This document shows, piece after piece, positions 21,472 to 33,862 of a DNA stretch of 64,000 nt. Each line of letters begins with the position of its first letter. Position 1 is the first letter of the stretch. The notes beneath the pieces were generated by a model, which saw only the letters and a program-made list of their open reading frames with translations, was not told the DNA's origin and did not search any database. The DNA comes from Plasmodium malariae (Eukaryota > Apicomplexa > Aconoidasida > Haemosporida > Plasmodiidae), in contig NW_021638299.1 in the NCBI RefSeq assembly GCF_900090045.1, forward strand, positions 1-64,000, in the 5' to 3' direction. The position numbers and the translations under genes were made by a program.

Positions 21472-22263
21472 TTAAGTCGTATTGGGCACAATGCTATGAA
21501 AATAGTTGATGTAAAAGGTTTTGGTTAAGTGTATTGCCTTGTTCAGTGGTATACTATCATTAAGTTGTATATTTTCCTTTAAGAGTTCATCCTTATTTTG
21601 TGAATTTTCAAAATGTTTTATAATTTTTAATAAGCTGTTGAAATATACTTGATCGGAATTTTCTATTTTAATAAAATTTACAGCTTCCAATAAATTATCT
21701 AAGCTGAGAAAACGTTCCCCTTGGAAAAATTTATATTTTTCTAAGTACGTAGATTTTGGTTCTGTTAAGTGGAATTTTTTACCAATAAAATTTTTAGCGT
21801 CGTCTTTATGCCTTTCGCTAGTTACTGTGCGGATATTGTTATTGTCACTAATATTATTAAATTTCTTGCTTTTTTCAAATTTATCTTTTAGCAAACATTC
21901 TAATTCTTTAAGTATAAATTCGATGATATTATCTGGTTTGATTATCAATATTTTGTATAATAGGAGAACCAAAAAAGCAGACGTACTGTTCCTTTCTAAA
22001 TAAAAACTCGGATCATTGTACTTTTTCTTAACCAATATGCTTTCCTCTACTAGGTATAAAGCGTCATTATTTTCACTTGGGTATTCAGTTGGATGTTCCC
22101 TAGTCTGTTCGACTGTCTTTCTACTGAACTTCCCACTTCCGTATTTATTCCCTTTATACGATATTTTCGTTTTTTCTTCCTCCTCTATTTCTCTATCTTT
22201 GTGTGTGTCTAGTCTCTTTATTCCTTCGTCAAACCCTTTCAGTTTCTTTCCTATCTTCACCAT
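21472..22263 (-). CDS. small conserved-looking protein with possible RIIa/Dpy-30-like helix pair
   Basis: Single-exon gene of 263 residues starting at ATG 22263. A basic, charged N-terminal third is followed by SAFLVLLLYKILIIKPDNII then EFILKELECLL. Leu-rich helix, (K)P-x-N/D, then I-E-F-xxx-L is the pattern of RIIa and Dpy-30 type dimerisation domains, which dock A-kinase anchoring or axonemal proteins. That match is by eye and covers only about 35 residues. The rest is Asn/Lys-rich, with a second helical stretch (FLSLDNLLEAVNFI) near the C-terminus. No signal or membrane segment. Its 3' end converges on the phosphatase. Coding is likely; function is tentative. Confidence 0.7.
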   Translation of the reverse strand: MVKIGKKLKGFDEGIKRLDTHKDREIEEEEKTKISYKGNKYGSGKFSRKTVEQTREHPTEYPSENNDALYLVEESILVKKKYNDPSFYLERNSTSAFLVLLLYKILIIKPDNIIEFILKELECLLKDKFEKSKKFNNISDNNNIRTVTSERHKDDAKNFIGKKFHLTEPKSTYLEKYKFFQGERFLSLDNLLEAVNFIKIENSDQVYFNSLLKIIKHFENSQNKDELLKENIQLNDSIPLNKAIHLTKTFYINYFHSIVPNTT

Positions 22264-23122
22264 CGTACTTTGTGAATTATCTTTTCGTTACCGCTACTGC
22301 TGTCGCTATTTCTATTGCTATTACTGTCCTTGCTTTTATCTTGAAACTCTTATATGACTATTGTACTTCTTACCAGATGAAAAGGTCCAGAAGCGTAAAT
22401 GTTCATATACGCTGTATGTGTACATGCAAACATATACATATATATGCAGCGTAAATGTAAGTACGATAGCATTATGATTCTCCTTACATGCACAAAGGCA
22501 AAAAAAATGTTTGTATTTAAAAAAAAAAAAAAATTAGACTAGTGTGTATGCGTCTATTTCGTGTATTTATTTGTACATCCATCTATTTTATTTTATTTTA
22601 TTTTATTTATTTTTTTTAATTTTTTATTTTTTGTGAAACTTTTCTGTAAAATTTTAATTCCTTCTTAATTTTTCACTTTATTTTGTGCATTTAGTTCATT
22701 TTGTACATTTCGCACATTTTGTCCATTTCGCACATTTTGTACATTTCGCACATTTTGTCCATTTTGTTCATTTTGTTCATTTTGTCCATTTTGAGCAATT
22801 TCTTTTAACTGACAGCAAGAAAGGGGAACGTAAAGTAAGACTTTCAAACGGTCTTTTACATACCCATAAAAAAGAGGAGAACTATAAGGCATTATAGTAG
22901 ATATACTGAATATGAAGTAATATTATCTAATATACACACATGCGCACAAACAAATAAGAGGCTTATTTAACTTATATCATAAAAAAGGGATAGAGGGACA
23001 TAGTTAATACGCATAGAAATAATACAAGGATGTGTGTGCCATTGTGCATACGTGCAAGCATAGATAAAATTTATAATAAAAAAGATTATATATATAAAAA
23101 CTTAAAAGGGAAAAAGATTTAG
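22264..23122. other. intergenic spacer with ACATTTTGT-type repeats
   Basis: Between two minus-strand genes, so it holds the promoter of the small RIIa-like gene and the 3' UTR of the TruB gene. 22680-22800 is an array based on a 9-10-bp cattttgtc/catttcgca unit. The KK/NVQNVRNGQN-like frame on the minus strand derives from it. Nothing else seen. Confidence 0.6.
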
Positions 23123-24733
23123 TTATAGCTTGATAAAATACTTCTTGATATTATCTATATTTATATCGTCATAATGCAATGCATCTGCATACGAGTATAC
23201 ATTTTGTTGAATTCTAATTAGTTTAATTAATGTGGCATAATTTTTTAACGAATAAGCAAAGTCTCGTATAAGACTTCTTATATATGTACCTCCTGAACAA
23301 TGTATTTGAAAATCCAAAAAGGGAAGTTCAATTTCGTTTAAATATTTTATATAGCTTATGTAAATTTTACTTGACTTAATATGCACAGGAATATTTTTCC
23401 TTGCATACTCATACAGTCTGAGTCCCTTAACCCTTTTGGCCGAATACAGTGGAGGCGTCTGGTTTGTCCACCCTGTGAAATTTTTCAAGTTTTCAAGGAT
23501 TTTACCCCTGCTAATGGTACCTTCGTAAATTTCGCTATGTTTAACTGCATCCTTTCCCATCATACCCCTTGTAAAATCATTCCTATGCATCACTCCACCT
23601 TCTGTCTCACTACACCCTAACTTCACTTCCTTCACTTTTGTTATGTTCCCTTCCCGGTCTAAGGTGTCTGTTTCAATACCGAAGATGGCTAAGGCTAAGT
23701 AAGTTTTATAGCATTTTAAAAAATCTGTTAATTTCTTAGTTCCTTTTTGTACTCCTATCATTAAAACTCCTTCAGCAAAAGGGTCTAATGTACCCCCATG
23801 ACCCACTTTTATATTTATTTTTTTTTGATTTAACATAGAGAAGTACTTTTTTAAAACGTGTTTAACCCTCTCACATACTTTCATTGAATATAAATTTACT
23901 GGTTTGTAAATGTTCAGAAAGCCGCCATATAATATGTCATCAATACTTGCTTCATTTTTATTATTTTTTTTGTTCTCACTAGGAAGAGGTAGTCTCAATA
24001 TTCTACTACTGCTTGTTTGAAGTTTATTGTTGAACTGGTTTATATACGTATCCACTGAATTGTGCAAATTCATATTCAAATTGAAGTTTACATTCGGACG
24101 TTTATCATGCGTATTGTTATTATTCCATACTGAACTGTCAGGTTTTCTTGCTCTGTTCAGGTCATTTTTCCTTTCCTTTTTAATATTTTCCTTTTTAGTC
24201 TTTTCCTCCTCTTTCCCTTGAGTTTTTCTTTTGACAGAATTATTATTCTCCTGGCTCAAATTAACGGAAGCGTCAATGTTACTTCGATCGGGTAAGCTTT
24301 TTTCGTGCGCTTTGTACGGATCATCCTTTACATTTGGGGATGTTTCTTGAAAATTTTTCTTATCATTGTCGTCCTTCTTGTAGTGACGGAGGGAGATACT
24401 CATTCTGCCAGCAAGTGTTCTGTCCTCCTCATTTTTGTAATTTTTCAAATTATCATTTTTTTTTCCATCCCCCGTGCTAGTACTTTCATTTGTGTAAAAT
24501 AGTTTACGTTTATTCTTGTAATGAATTGGTATGGAAGAATTTAATAAAAGGATTGCTACATAACATGACATATATCGCTTCACAAATTTATCACGTGTAT
24601 TTGTGTCCTTGCTCAATTTTTTTCTGTTATTCTGAAGGTTAAGATAAGCGCTATTTCTTTTTTTATGATATGCAGAGACGTATGCGGGTATGTATAGAAT
24701 ACATAATAAGAGAAGGAGATATCTGCTCAGCAT
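23123..24733 (-). CDS. truB: TruB-family tRNA pseudouridine-55 synthase, apparently apicoplast-targeted
   Basis: Isomerises U55 of the tRNA T-loop to pseudouridine. Single exon, 536 residues. The N-terminus MLSRYLLLLLCILYIPAYVS is a signal sequence and is followed by a Lys/Asn-rich, acid-poor stretch (YHKKRNSAYLNLQNNRKKLS) typical of apicoplast transit peptides. About 200 residues of low complexity then precede the catalytic domain. That domain shows GGFLNIYKPVNLYSMKVCE (substrate-entry motif), GHGGTLDPFAEGVLMIGVQK with predicted catalytic Asp317, the thumb region with YLALAIFGIETDTLDREG, and GGTYIRSLIRDFA. No PUA domain is evident after it; the gene ends soon after the catalytic core. The ~300-residue N-terminal extension explains the length compared with bacterial TruB (about 310). 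A nearby 10-bp repeat at 24768-24862 lies in its 5' region. Function secure; compartment inferred. Confidence 0.92.
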   Translation of the reverse strand: MLSRYLLLLLCILYIPAYVSAYHKKRNSAYLNLQNNRKKLSKDTNTRDKFVKRYMSCYVAILLLNSSIPIHYKNKRKLFYTNESTSTGDGKKNDNLKNYKNEEDRTLAGRMSISLRHYKKDDNDKKNFQETSPNVKDDPYKAHEKSLPDRSNIDASVNLSQENNNSVKRKTQGKEEEKTKKENIKKERKNDLNRARKPDSSVWNNNNTHDKRPNVNFNLNMNLHNSVDTYINQFNNKLQTSSSRILRLPLPSENKKNNKNEASIDDILYGGFLNIYKPVNLYSMKVCERVKHVLKKYFSMLNQKKINIKVGHGGTLDPFAEGVLMIGVQKGTKKLTDFLKCYKTYLALAIFGIETDTLDREGNITKVKEVKLGCSETEGGVMHRNDFTRGMMGKDAVKHSEIYEGTISRGKILENLKNFTGWTNQTPPLYSAKRVKGLRLYEYARKNIPVHIKSSKIYISYIKYLNEIELPFLDFQIHCSGGTYIRSLIRDFAYSLKNYATLIKLIRIQQNVYSYADALHYDDINIDNIKKYFIKL

Positions 24734-24767
24734 TTTAATGTGCTTCTTTGCCTCTTACCATTACGCA

Positions 24768-24862
24768 TCACTAGGCAGCACTATGCAGCATTACGCAGCA
24801 TTACGCAGCATTACGCATCACTAGGCAGCACTATGCAGCATTACGCAGCATTACCCAGCATT
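24768..24862. repeat. 10-bp tandem repeat (cagcattacg)
   Basis: Interspersed cagcattacg, catcactagg and cagcactatg units repeated in two higher-order blocks just upstream of the TruB start codon. Confidence 0.8.
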
Positions 24863-25014
24863 GTTTTTATACGAGCTGAATAATTTTGCTTCAATGAAGA
24901 CCCTTCCCTTAATAATGTTTTCGCCATTTATCCCGTTATTTGGTCGTCCACTTGGTTTCTTCTCATTTGGCCGCTCATCCATTTGGTGCCTGTTCGTTTT
25001 GCCGTTTACCCATT

Positions 25015-25205
25015 CGTTCATTTATTTATTTGTTTATTTATTTGTTTATTTGTTTATTTATTTGTTTATTTGTTTATTTGTTTATTTGTTTGTTTATTTG
25101 TTTATTTATTTGTTTATTTATTTGTTTATTTGTTTGTTTATTTGTTTATTTATTTGTTTATTTATTTGTTTATTTATTTGTTTTTTTATTTATTTATTTA
25201 CATAT
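25015..25205. repeat. TTTA/TTTG tetranucleotide tract
   Basis: Mixed tttatttg microsatellite. All three plus frames stay open (LFIYLFICLF), which is a compositional artefact. Confidence 0.9.
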
Positions 25206-26184
25206 TTATTTTACTATATTTATTATTTCTTTTTTTTACATAGCTAGCTACTGGTATGAATTGGCCCTTCTTTACTATGCCATTTTGTCGATTTGCAAAA
25301 CATAGTGGTAATTATCCCCCCACACACACATTAAAACGAGGAAAAAAAATTGTAATTATTTTAAAATTTTGGCAAAAAAAAAAAAAATAGGCATCTTAAA
25401 TTTTTTACATTATAAATAAAAAGGGGGGAAAAATACTTTTTTGCATTTTTTTATTATAAGATAATCTGCTTGTTCTTTCCCGTATTCTGTTCATCATTCT
25501 GTTCAGCATTATTTTTGCATTCTGTTCAGCATTATTTTTGCATTCTGTTCAACATTATTTTTGCATTCTGTTCAACAATATTTTTGCATTCTGTTCAACA
25601 ATATTTTTGCATTCTTCCCTTTTTTTTTTTTTTTGCAGCGCTTTTGTAGCATGCCACTATGATGCTATTAGCTTGTCATTAGAGAGGCATTAACATACCA
25701 CTGGATTGTCATTAACATTCCCCATTAATGTATGTTCGCATCGTACAAATAATGAAAATATAACATTTGATTTTTTAATTTTTTATAAAAAGAGAAGAAG
25801 AATGTTCTTCATTTGGGATAAGAGAAGAACTGACCATGATTTTTTGAAATTATGTTCTCATTTTTGTTATGTATATAAATAGGTGTGCGACAAAAACATA
25901 AGATGCGATGCAATAATGACGTATCACAACACAGTTGTGCAGAAATACAGCAAATTCGTTTTTAGAGTTAGACCTGTTGTCCATTTAAATATGTTTGCGG
26001 CAAAAACTGCTCACAAATGTGTGCAAGTTTTTACCTATACACGAGGGTATCGAAGTATATCTTTTTGTACGTGTAAAATGGTGTAAATTGAAATTTACGA
26101 AAAAACGGCAAAAAAAAAAAAAAAAAAATCATGAAATGAATGTATATAATAAATAACTAAATGAATGAATACATAAAAAAGGCA

Positions 26185-26610
26185 TACGAAAATGCATAAA
26201 ATAAATATATATAAAATAAATATATATAAAATAAATATATATAAAATAAATATATATAAAATAAATATATATAAAATAAATATATATAAAATAAATATAT
26301 ATAAATAAATATATATAAAATAAATATATATAAAATAAATATATATAAAATAAAATATATAAAATAATAATAAATAAACATACATGAAATAAACATACAT
26401 AAAATAAACATACATGAAATAAACATACATAAAATAAACATACATGAAATAAACATACATAAAATAAACATACATAAAATAAACATACATAAAATAAACA
26501 TACATAAAATAAACATACATGAAATAAACATACATAAAATAAACATACATAAAATAAACATACATGAAATAAACATACATGAAATAAACATACATGAAAT
26601 AAACATATAT
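26185..26610. repeat. two adjacent ~14-15-bp AT arrays
   Basis: Left block: aaataaatatatat units. Right block: aaataaacatacat units with a/g changes. About 28 copies in total. Explains the MYVYF-like minus frames. Confidence 0.9.
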
Positions 26611-26889
26611 ATGATGTATATAAAAAAATTTGCTTATTATTGGGATGTACGCGCGACCAATTGGCTATACGAAAATGGAAAATAAAATCTTAACACATAA
26701 TACGTCCCTATGCTCAAAGCAACTGTGAGTGGTAGAACGGACGAACATTTCGGGAAGGCGTAAATGCGCGGTTTGGAGGGCACGCTCTGTTCACATGTAC
26801 ATGTGCATGCTCATATAAACGCACACACAAACATATATGTATGTTGGTGCCGCGCGGCGCGGTGCGATCCTCGAAAGGGGCCTGCAGAG

Positions 26890-28498
26890 TCAGATTCTCT
26901 TATTCTCGAGTTGCATCCGCTTAATTTTGGCTTCATGGAGCATCCTTTCCTTTTGTATTAAGTGAGATGATTCCTCCAGGAGATCTAAGATTTTATTAAT
27001 TTGAGGAGACCAATTATTTAATATATTTTCAGGATTTTTTTTTTGTCCAAATTTTATAATCCCATGTAATCTGTCAATTTTAGAACTTAGCATTTTATTT
27101 GAAACGAGTTCAGACAATAAACTTTCTGACTCATCAACAGTTGCATTTAAGAGTTCTGATAATCTATTTAAAGATATTTGATTATAACAATTCGATATAA
27201 CATGAATATTATGATGCATTACTTTTTTTTTAAATAAATTCCATCTATTTTGTCCACCCACAAATTTTGTATCATTAAAAATAAAAAAGTTAAGTAGGTG
27301 TTCTTGATATGATAAAGGCCATACTATTAAATCTTGATTAATAAAATCTTTAACAATTTGTTCAAATATTGGTATTTCTTTTAATTTTTTTTTTTCAATT
27401 TTAACTAAATTTAAAAATTTACTCTGTTGTTCATCAAATGGTGAAAGAACTAAAAAAATTATATAACATTTAAGTTCATTAATCCAAAGGTTTGGATCAT
27501 TTAACACAATATTTGTATTAAACCGTTCTTCATAACATGTTGCTACATCTGAATATGACTCTTCATTAATGTAATATTCAATCATATACATATAATATGT
27601 TAATTTCAAATCGGCAAACTCATCTGTATTTAAAAGGGATGGATTTATTTTCCTACTTATAACATGGCATCTAATATAATCCTTTCTTAATAATACTAAT
27701 CGCATTTGTTCTAATATATACACTGTTTTATCTCTTTTATCCATAGATATAAATGTTTCTACTTGTACCTCCTGTAATATATTTGCAGCTTCTTCTATAT
27801 TTCCATCATCCTCTTTAATTTTTGATAATATTTTTATTATTTCCGATCTCTCTACCTCAACAAAAATTTTTCCTTCACTAATTGCACATAACGTATTTAT
27901 TAAATTTAACTTTGTTTCCTTATCCTCAATTTCGTTAATCCAGTTTTTACACAAATTTATCATATCAATTATAGTTCTTTTTAACTGACCCCTTTTTTTA
28001 TTAAAAAAAACTAAGTACTCACTCACCTTTTCGTAATTTTCCGTTTGCTTGTATTTATTTAAAATGAAACAACAAATCTTGCTCGTCGATGCTCCGTCGT
28101 ACGACTGCCTGCATTTCTTCTCCAGCAGAATGAGCTCCTCCATAACTAGCTCGAAGTCGCCTACCTGTATCCGGAGAATAGTGCGGGGGCAAAAATGGAG
28201 GAAAAATGAGGAAAGAGAAAAGAAAATGGTAAAAAAATATGTACAAAAGCGATTACATAGAGGAATACACACACGAATATATGAACGAACACATGAACGG
28301 AAACAATAACAAATTATGAAATGGGGGAAAAACCATAACGGCATTGCGACTGAGGAGCATGTATGTGTTGTATACCTTAAAGCAATTCTCGGCCTTACTC
28401 AGCAACTCGTCTGTTTCAGCGCTAAAATCCTGAGCTATTCTTGGGTCCGTCAAAAGGCTGTCATGATTTCCAATAATTTTAGCAGCACTATCGTCCAT
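26890..28498 (-). CDS. RPN5: 26S proteasome regulatory lid subunit RPN5 (p55, PSMD12)
   Basis: Structural subunit of the 19S lid, needed for assembly around the deubiquitinase RPN11. Two exons: 28376-28498 (ATG 28496-28498, ending in ENCFK before GTATAC) and 26890-28164 (after ATACAG, beginning VGDFELVMEEL), stop TGA at 26890-26892. The product is 465 residues, close to the usual 445-456. The body is an alpha-solenoid of TPR-like helices with SRKINPSLLN, FADLKLTYYMYMIEYY and LSPFDEQQSKFLNL, all typical of RPN5. A C-terminal PCI winged-helix region contains HNIHVISNCYNQISLNRLSE and INKILDLLEESSHLIQKE. The intron is 211 bp. It is divergently arranged with the plus-strand gene starting at 30471. 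Very secure. Confidence 0.95.
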
Positions 28499-30470
28499 TT
28501 TGTTCTTTGTTTTTCGTTTTTTGTTTTTTGTTTTTTCGTTTGAACTGAAAATTATAAACTTAGGCTATTTGTGCTCTGCTTGCGAGGGTGTATATTGCAA
28601 AGTTTACCATATACATGCAAGTCCGTACACAGATAGGTATGTGCAGGGGTGTATATATATGCATGTATGTACTATGAGAATTTACACGTTAAATGGAGCG
28701 TTGTACACAGTTTTACGTTGTCCAGGTTCAAAATCGAAAAATATCCTTACACGTAATGGGACTACACGTACGTATATATGTAGGATGCACGTGTAAGTCT
28801 CATACGTATATATATGCATATAAACTTGTGAAGGTACGTGCCCATATACTTATACATACGTTTGCACTTCTTAACTGGTGTAAGGTAGTATGGCTTGAGT
28901 TAACAAAATGTCAAATAGGGGGACATATATTTTAATTAGTTGCTCTTTCGAAACATTTATTACAATTTTCCTCAAATTGGAATTTTAAAATAAACATAAA
29001 TCAAAAAATATAAAATATATACATGCATACGGTACATAATACTTACATAATACATACGTACTTACAAACAAAAGAAATATATATATTTTTTTGAATCATC
29101 TTTTGGGCATTATTTTTCTCTGCCTCGTTTTGTTTTAGGCGAACGTTTTAGGTAACAGTGGAGATATTTGTCATGCACTTCATAACGTTTGACATATTCC
29201 TTTTCGCTTTTTTTCGCTCTCTTTGGCCCATGCAATGATGGTATTATTATTATTTTTTTTTTTTTTTTTTCTACTAAACGCAAAATTTATTTTAATTTTA
29301 ATTTAATTTTTTTTTTTTTTTTTTTTTTTAAAGTTGTGCTTCCTCTATTATTTGATGATGTATTGCCATGTGCATTAACAAATTTGAGAGTTCTTTTTCA
29401 AAAAAAAAAAAGAAAAAAAGAAAAAAAAATTGTTCTAAGGATTGTACTTATATAATTATGTAGTACATATATATCCCTTACGCATATTGTCGTATAATTT
29501 ACATATTTATGCACATGTACAGGATGTTGCATTTTTCGAAGAATGGATAAGAATGTTCCGAAGTGAGTATTAACCTTTTCAGATAATGAGAGAGCTTGGC
29601 GAAATTGTAAAGTGGAAGGTTTTTCTTCGTTTGAACGGTTTCATATATATATATATATATATACGTATATATGCATGTATATATGCATGTATATATGCAT
29701 GTATTTACGTAAGTATATAAATATGCACGTATGTATGTAGAGAGGAAGAATTGTAATGAAAAAAATATCCTAAATATGAAGCTCAACTGTTGATGTCCCA
29801 CCCCCATTTTTGTGCCACGTATTTCCATGTGTATATGTATATATACACACATATATACATATATACGTACATACTTACTTAAATACATACGTAAATACAT
29901 ACGTAAATACATACATAAATACACACATAAATACATACGTAAATACATACATAAATACACACATAAATACATACATATATGTTGTGCCATTTGAAAGTGC
30001 CAATCGAGTGAACATCCCCGAGGTTTGAACACTGCAAAATGTAGTTTTTCCCCATTTCGTTTTTATCCTATTATTTACTTTTTTTTTTGAGTACACCATA
30101 ATATTATTTAAAAAAGGGGACAGACGTACCGCTTCGTACGTTTTGCTTGGTCATGTGCAAACGTATTTACCCGTTTGGTAAATTGTAATTTAAGCAAGGG
30201 TGTTCAAAATGGGGGAGGAAGATTAGCAGTCTACCTGATGTTTGTGTTATGTGTGTATTATGTGTGTATTATGTTGTGTTATGTGTGTATTATGTGTGTA
30301 TTATGTTGTGTTATGTGTCCATTATGTATGCATTATTTGCTTATTGGCGTATATATATATATTTTTTTTTTTAACTAGCCAAAATTTCGCGCATACAAGT
30401 CAGTGAATTGCCAATGGGGTAACGGAAGGATATGAGCTCACTGTTTACCTGAAATAATATATAGGAAGCT
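28499..30470. other. bidirectional promoter region between RPN5 and the helical-repeat gene
   Basis: 2 kb divergent spacer holding two sets of 5' regulatory sequence. Features seen: poly-T/poly-A runs (29240-29430), an ACATACGTAAAT-type microsatellite (29860-29975) and a GTGTATTATGT repeat (30240-30320). No supported ORF. Confidence 0.6.
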
Positions 30471-33453
30471 ATGTTTCTGTTAAACATAGTGTGTAAGAAC
30501 AAGCATGAGCTACTAACATGCTGTTACAGGGGACAAGTACGAAGTTATAGCAATGGGGAATATTCGTCATATATTAGTAAAATTTTTAACAACATAAACA
30601 ATAAATTAAAAAAAGAAAAATTTGAAGAGAAAAATGAAGGAAGTGAAAAGAATTTAATTTATATTTATAAGCAATATGAGAGTGTGATAGCAAAACTTGA
30701 GTACAACAAAATGATGGGAAGAGATCTGTCTTATTGCATGAATATTTTATCAAAAATAAAATTTTTTAAGGAACACAAGTTCTGGATAAACTGCTGTAAT
30801 AAATTAGTTAAAGGTAAAATGCTACACCGAATAAACATGCAGAGTTATTATATAATAGCTAACGCCTTGAGTAAGGTGGATGTTGTATACAGCTGTTGCC
30901 GTAAGGGAACACCATATGAAGAAGCAAATGGACGGTTCGTATTTTTCTTGATTCCCCCCGTCGATGAAAGGGGTAACATGAAAAAAAAGGAGAAAAAGGA
31001 AAGTGGAACACAAGTAGAAGAAGAGGAAGAAGAGGAAGAAGTTGAAGATGTTAAAATGGAAGGTAGAATAAAAAGTAAAGCTAACGACAAAATGAAAAAC
31101 AAAACTGCAGTAGACGTAGAATTTGAAGTTAAAACTAAAGCTAAATCTGAAGTTATGACTCGCCACCGGATCTACGAAGAAATTGCCATGAGATTTCTCA
31201 TCGACATTGAGCGGATCGACATGGACGGAGTGAGCTGTATTTTGAATATGTTTTCTAAATTAAATTTAGATGACTATAATTTTTTATTCTATTTTTTTGC
31301 GGACTACTTTGTACATACCATGTTACAAGAGAGATCAACAGTATTGTTTAACGGAAAAATGCCTAATGAAAGAACTGGAAATAGTTTTGTCAACGAAGAA
31401 ATTTATTCACTTGTTAATCCTAGTAAGAATTCATTACTAAAGGAAAGAGCATCATGTACCATTAGAATAGATAAACATAATATATCAAAGTTAGTTATCG
31501 TTGTACATTCACTAGCTAAGTCTAACATAGTTCATGTAGAATTTTTCTCATATGTGTGTGCATATTTTGAAAGGTACTTTACATATTTAAATAATTTAGA
31601 CATTTGTAATATACTGTATAGTATGGCAAAAAATGTGGATACGTTATTCTTGAGGAAAAAATGGGAAAACTCATCTTTACATAAAAGAATATCTAGTGAA
31701 CATTTTGACTTATATTTAAATGCAATTATAAGAAGGATTAGCATGTATACAAATTCATACCATAACAGTAAGGACCATATATGCACAGTACAACGCGTTT
31801 ATCATAGTTTTTTAAAAAAAGACTATGCGTTACTTGTGAGTAGGGTATTACATAAGGAGGAGGGAAATCCTTCACTTTTACTCGACAAACTTCTTAACCA
31901 TGTGCAGAGCGAATTGGTGCTAAACAAACTGAGCCCTGTGCAAATTTCCTCTATAGCTCTTTCAGTAGTAAAATTAAAGATAATTTTATCTATAGATATA
32001 TATTACGCATTTATTTGTAGAATACATTCCTTGTGGAAATACTTTTCTCTACGCAGCATCGCTGATTTTTTGTTTTCGATAAGTGAAAAGAATATATATG
32101 ACAGGCAGGTAACTGTGTTATTAACTTATCAATTTATCAAATTAGTTTATGAAAAGTACATGAATGCTATAAACAAAAAAAATTCCAATTTAAGGAAAAA
32201 TATACATTTAATTAAACAAAATGCGGATGGTATTTACTATTTGGGTAAGTCATCTAAACGAGTTACATTCCTAGATGAGAAAGAATGCTCACTGGTTGTT
32301 CGAGTGTTTCAGTCATTTTGCAAATCATTTATACTGGTGAGTAACTCTTCCTTTGTGAATGACGATCTGGAGCGATGCTTCCCGTATAGCCTCCGCCATG
32401 TAGTTCCTGTTGTTGGAAGTAGCACTAGGGAAGAAGCGGTGAACAGGGCGCAAGGATCATTTACAATAGTTGGTAATCATAAAAGCACGGTAAATGATAA
32501 TGAAAGCAATGGAAAGGAATCTTTTGACATGTTTTCAGGTATGGGAAATGGACAAAATTTTGCAGAGCAACATGAACCGTACATATGGTATAAGATGAAT
32601 TGTTATCCTGATAGTAGTTCCCCAATTTTTACTATCTTTGATAAAAATGCAAATTTGATTAATTGGTATGCCCTTCGTACCTTTTATCTATGTCTTGTTC
32701 AACATTTTGACATAATATCTTTTGCGAATAAATGTTTGCTTTGTTATTTTTCTGTAAATATACCATATTTTGTTTTCCCTATACGGGTTAGTAAAACAGG
32801 GACTTGTGGGATAAACGCATCTTCCATAAATCATGATAGTAAAGATGTGCTCAAGAGAGACAATAGTATACCTTTTAACTTGCAAAAATCAGATAAAACA
32901 TGTACATATTCCATTTCTAATCGTTTACAGTTTTGCTTTTCTTTTTCTGCAAAGATAATATTTCATCTGTTATATATTATGAAAGTAGACCAACAGTGTG
33001 AAGTTACCTCTAGGCAAATACTCACTTGTCTTTTATGTCTATATTTAGAAATTATTAACGTATGGATTATACCAAATGACCATGTAAAATGTTTGACAAA
33101 AGGAGGGCTACAAGTGATTAGGACATACGCGAACAGTGTTCATAAAGAATGGTACGATGATGTCAATTATAATACAAATAGATTTATTTCTTGTTATTTG
33201 AAGAATATGAACACAAGTGTTGTTCACATCCCATGTTTAATAGATGTTTCAACTCGTTATAATGTTTTTTATTTCGTCTCTCTAAATATACTTAGAAAAA
33301 TTAATTTGTTCCTAGATTATGCTAAAAGGAAAAATTATCAGCAAAATGAGCTAGCCTTATCATCTAGTAAATTTTATTTTTTTTATTTTTTATAAAAATA
33401 GCCTACCTATTTTGTATCTTCACAGGCGGAGATGAGTCATTACATTATGTTAC

Positions 33454-33513
<60 letters not shown>

Positions 33514-33862
33514 ATTTCAGTACACCTGACCCCTTTTGCAGTTCTTTCTTAGAATCTCTTATGCTTTACCTTTTTTTTTTCCTGTTTTGTAGGAATTCAT
33601 AACGAAGTGTATAACTGCTTGAGATTGGTTATTAGCACCATGAAGAACAAATATAGAAAAGGGATGAAGTACCATTCCGAGGTGCTGGTCGGCCCGTTTG
33701 TGTTGGTTAGTTCCAGAGAGGGGAAGATTTTAACGATCATTCGTTAAACACTTACAACTGACATATATTTAATACCATTTTATTACAATTTCGTTGTAAT
33801 TTTAACCATATTTTGATGCATTTTTTTTTTTAATTTTACAGGACTGCGTGCTTGAGGTTTAG
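30471..33862 (+). CDS. FASTK/RAP-type helical-repeat protein, putative organellar RNA factor
   Basis: Three exons: 30471-33366, 33593-33705 and 33842-33862, phase-consistent with GT-AG borders; product about 1,009 residues. The unspliced frame would end 29 bp into intron 1, and splicing replaces that tail with SRIHNEVYNCLRLVISTMKN. Repeated motifs such as YIIANALSKVDV, VSCILNMFSKLNLDDYN, LVIVVHSLAKSNI, ICNILYSMAKNVD and ISSIALSVVKLK match the degenerate ~35-residue helical repeats of FASTK, RAP and heptatricopeptide proteins. These act on mitochondrial or plastid rRNA and mRNA. The C-terminal VLVGPFVLDCVLEV resembles the strand preceding a RAP domain, but no RAP nuclease-like core follows before the stop. 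A Lys/Glu insert lies at about residues 165-225. The N-terminus is short and basic rather than a clear signal. Family assignment is moderate. Confidence 0.7.

Larger units (their letters stand above)
24734..26889. other. repeat-filled intergenic region
   Basis: Between TruB and RPN5, both minus-strand. Contains cattacgcag-type repeats (24768-24862), a TTTATTTG/TTTG tetranucleotide field (25015-25205), a ~23-bp ttctgttcagcattattttt array (25490-25615) and a long AT array (26185-26610). The frame at 25883-26086 (+) lacks low complexity but has no recognisable features and no partner exons; I do not call it. Confidence 0.55.

Noticed and set aside
25883..26086. 67-codon plus frame with ordinary composition
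   Set aside because: No recognisable features, start not ATG-anchored in a good context and no flanking exons; could be chance.
26095..26606. Long minus frames MYVYFMYVYF and MFISCMFI
   Set aside because: Pure translation of a 14-15-bp AT minisatellite; open in two frames, no start context.
26840..26895. GC-rich patch considered as a tRNA or structured RNA
   Set aside because: Local GCGCGGCGCGG self-complementarity only; no acceptor stem, T-loop or cloverleaf can be drawn.
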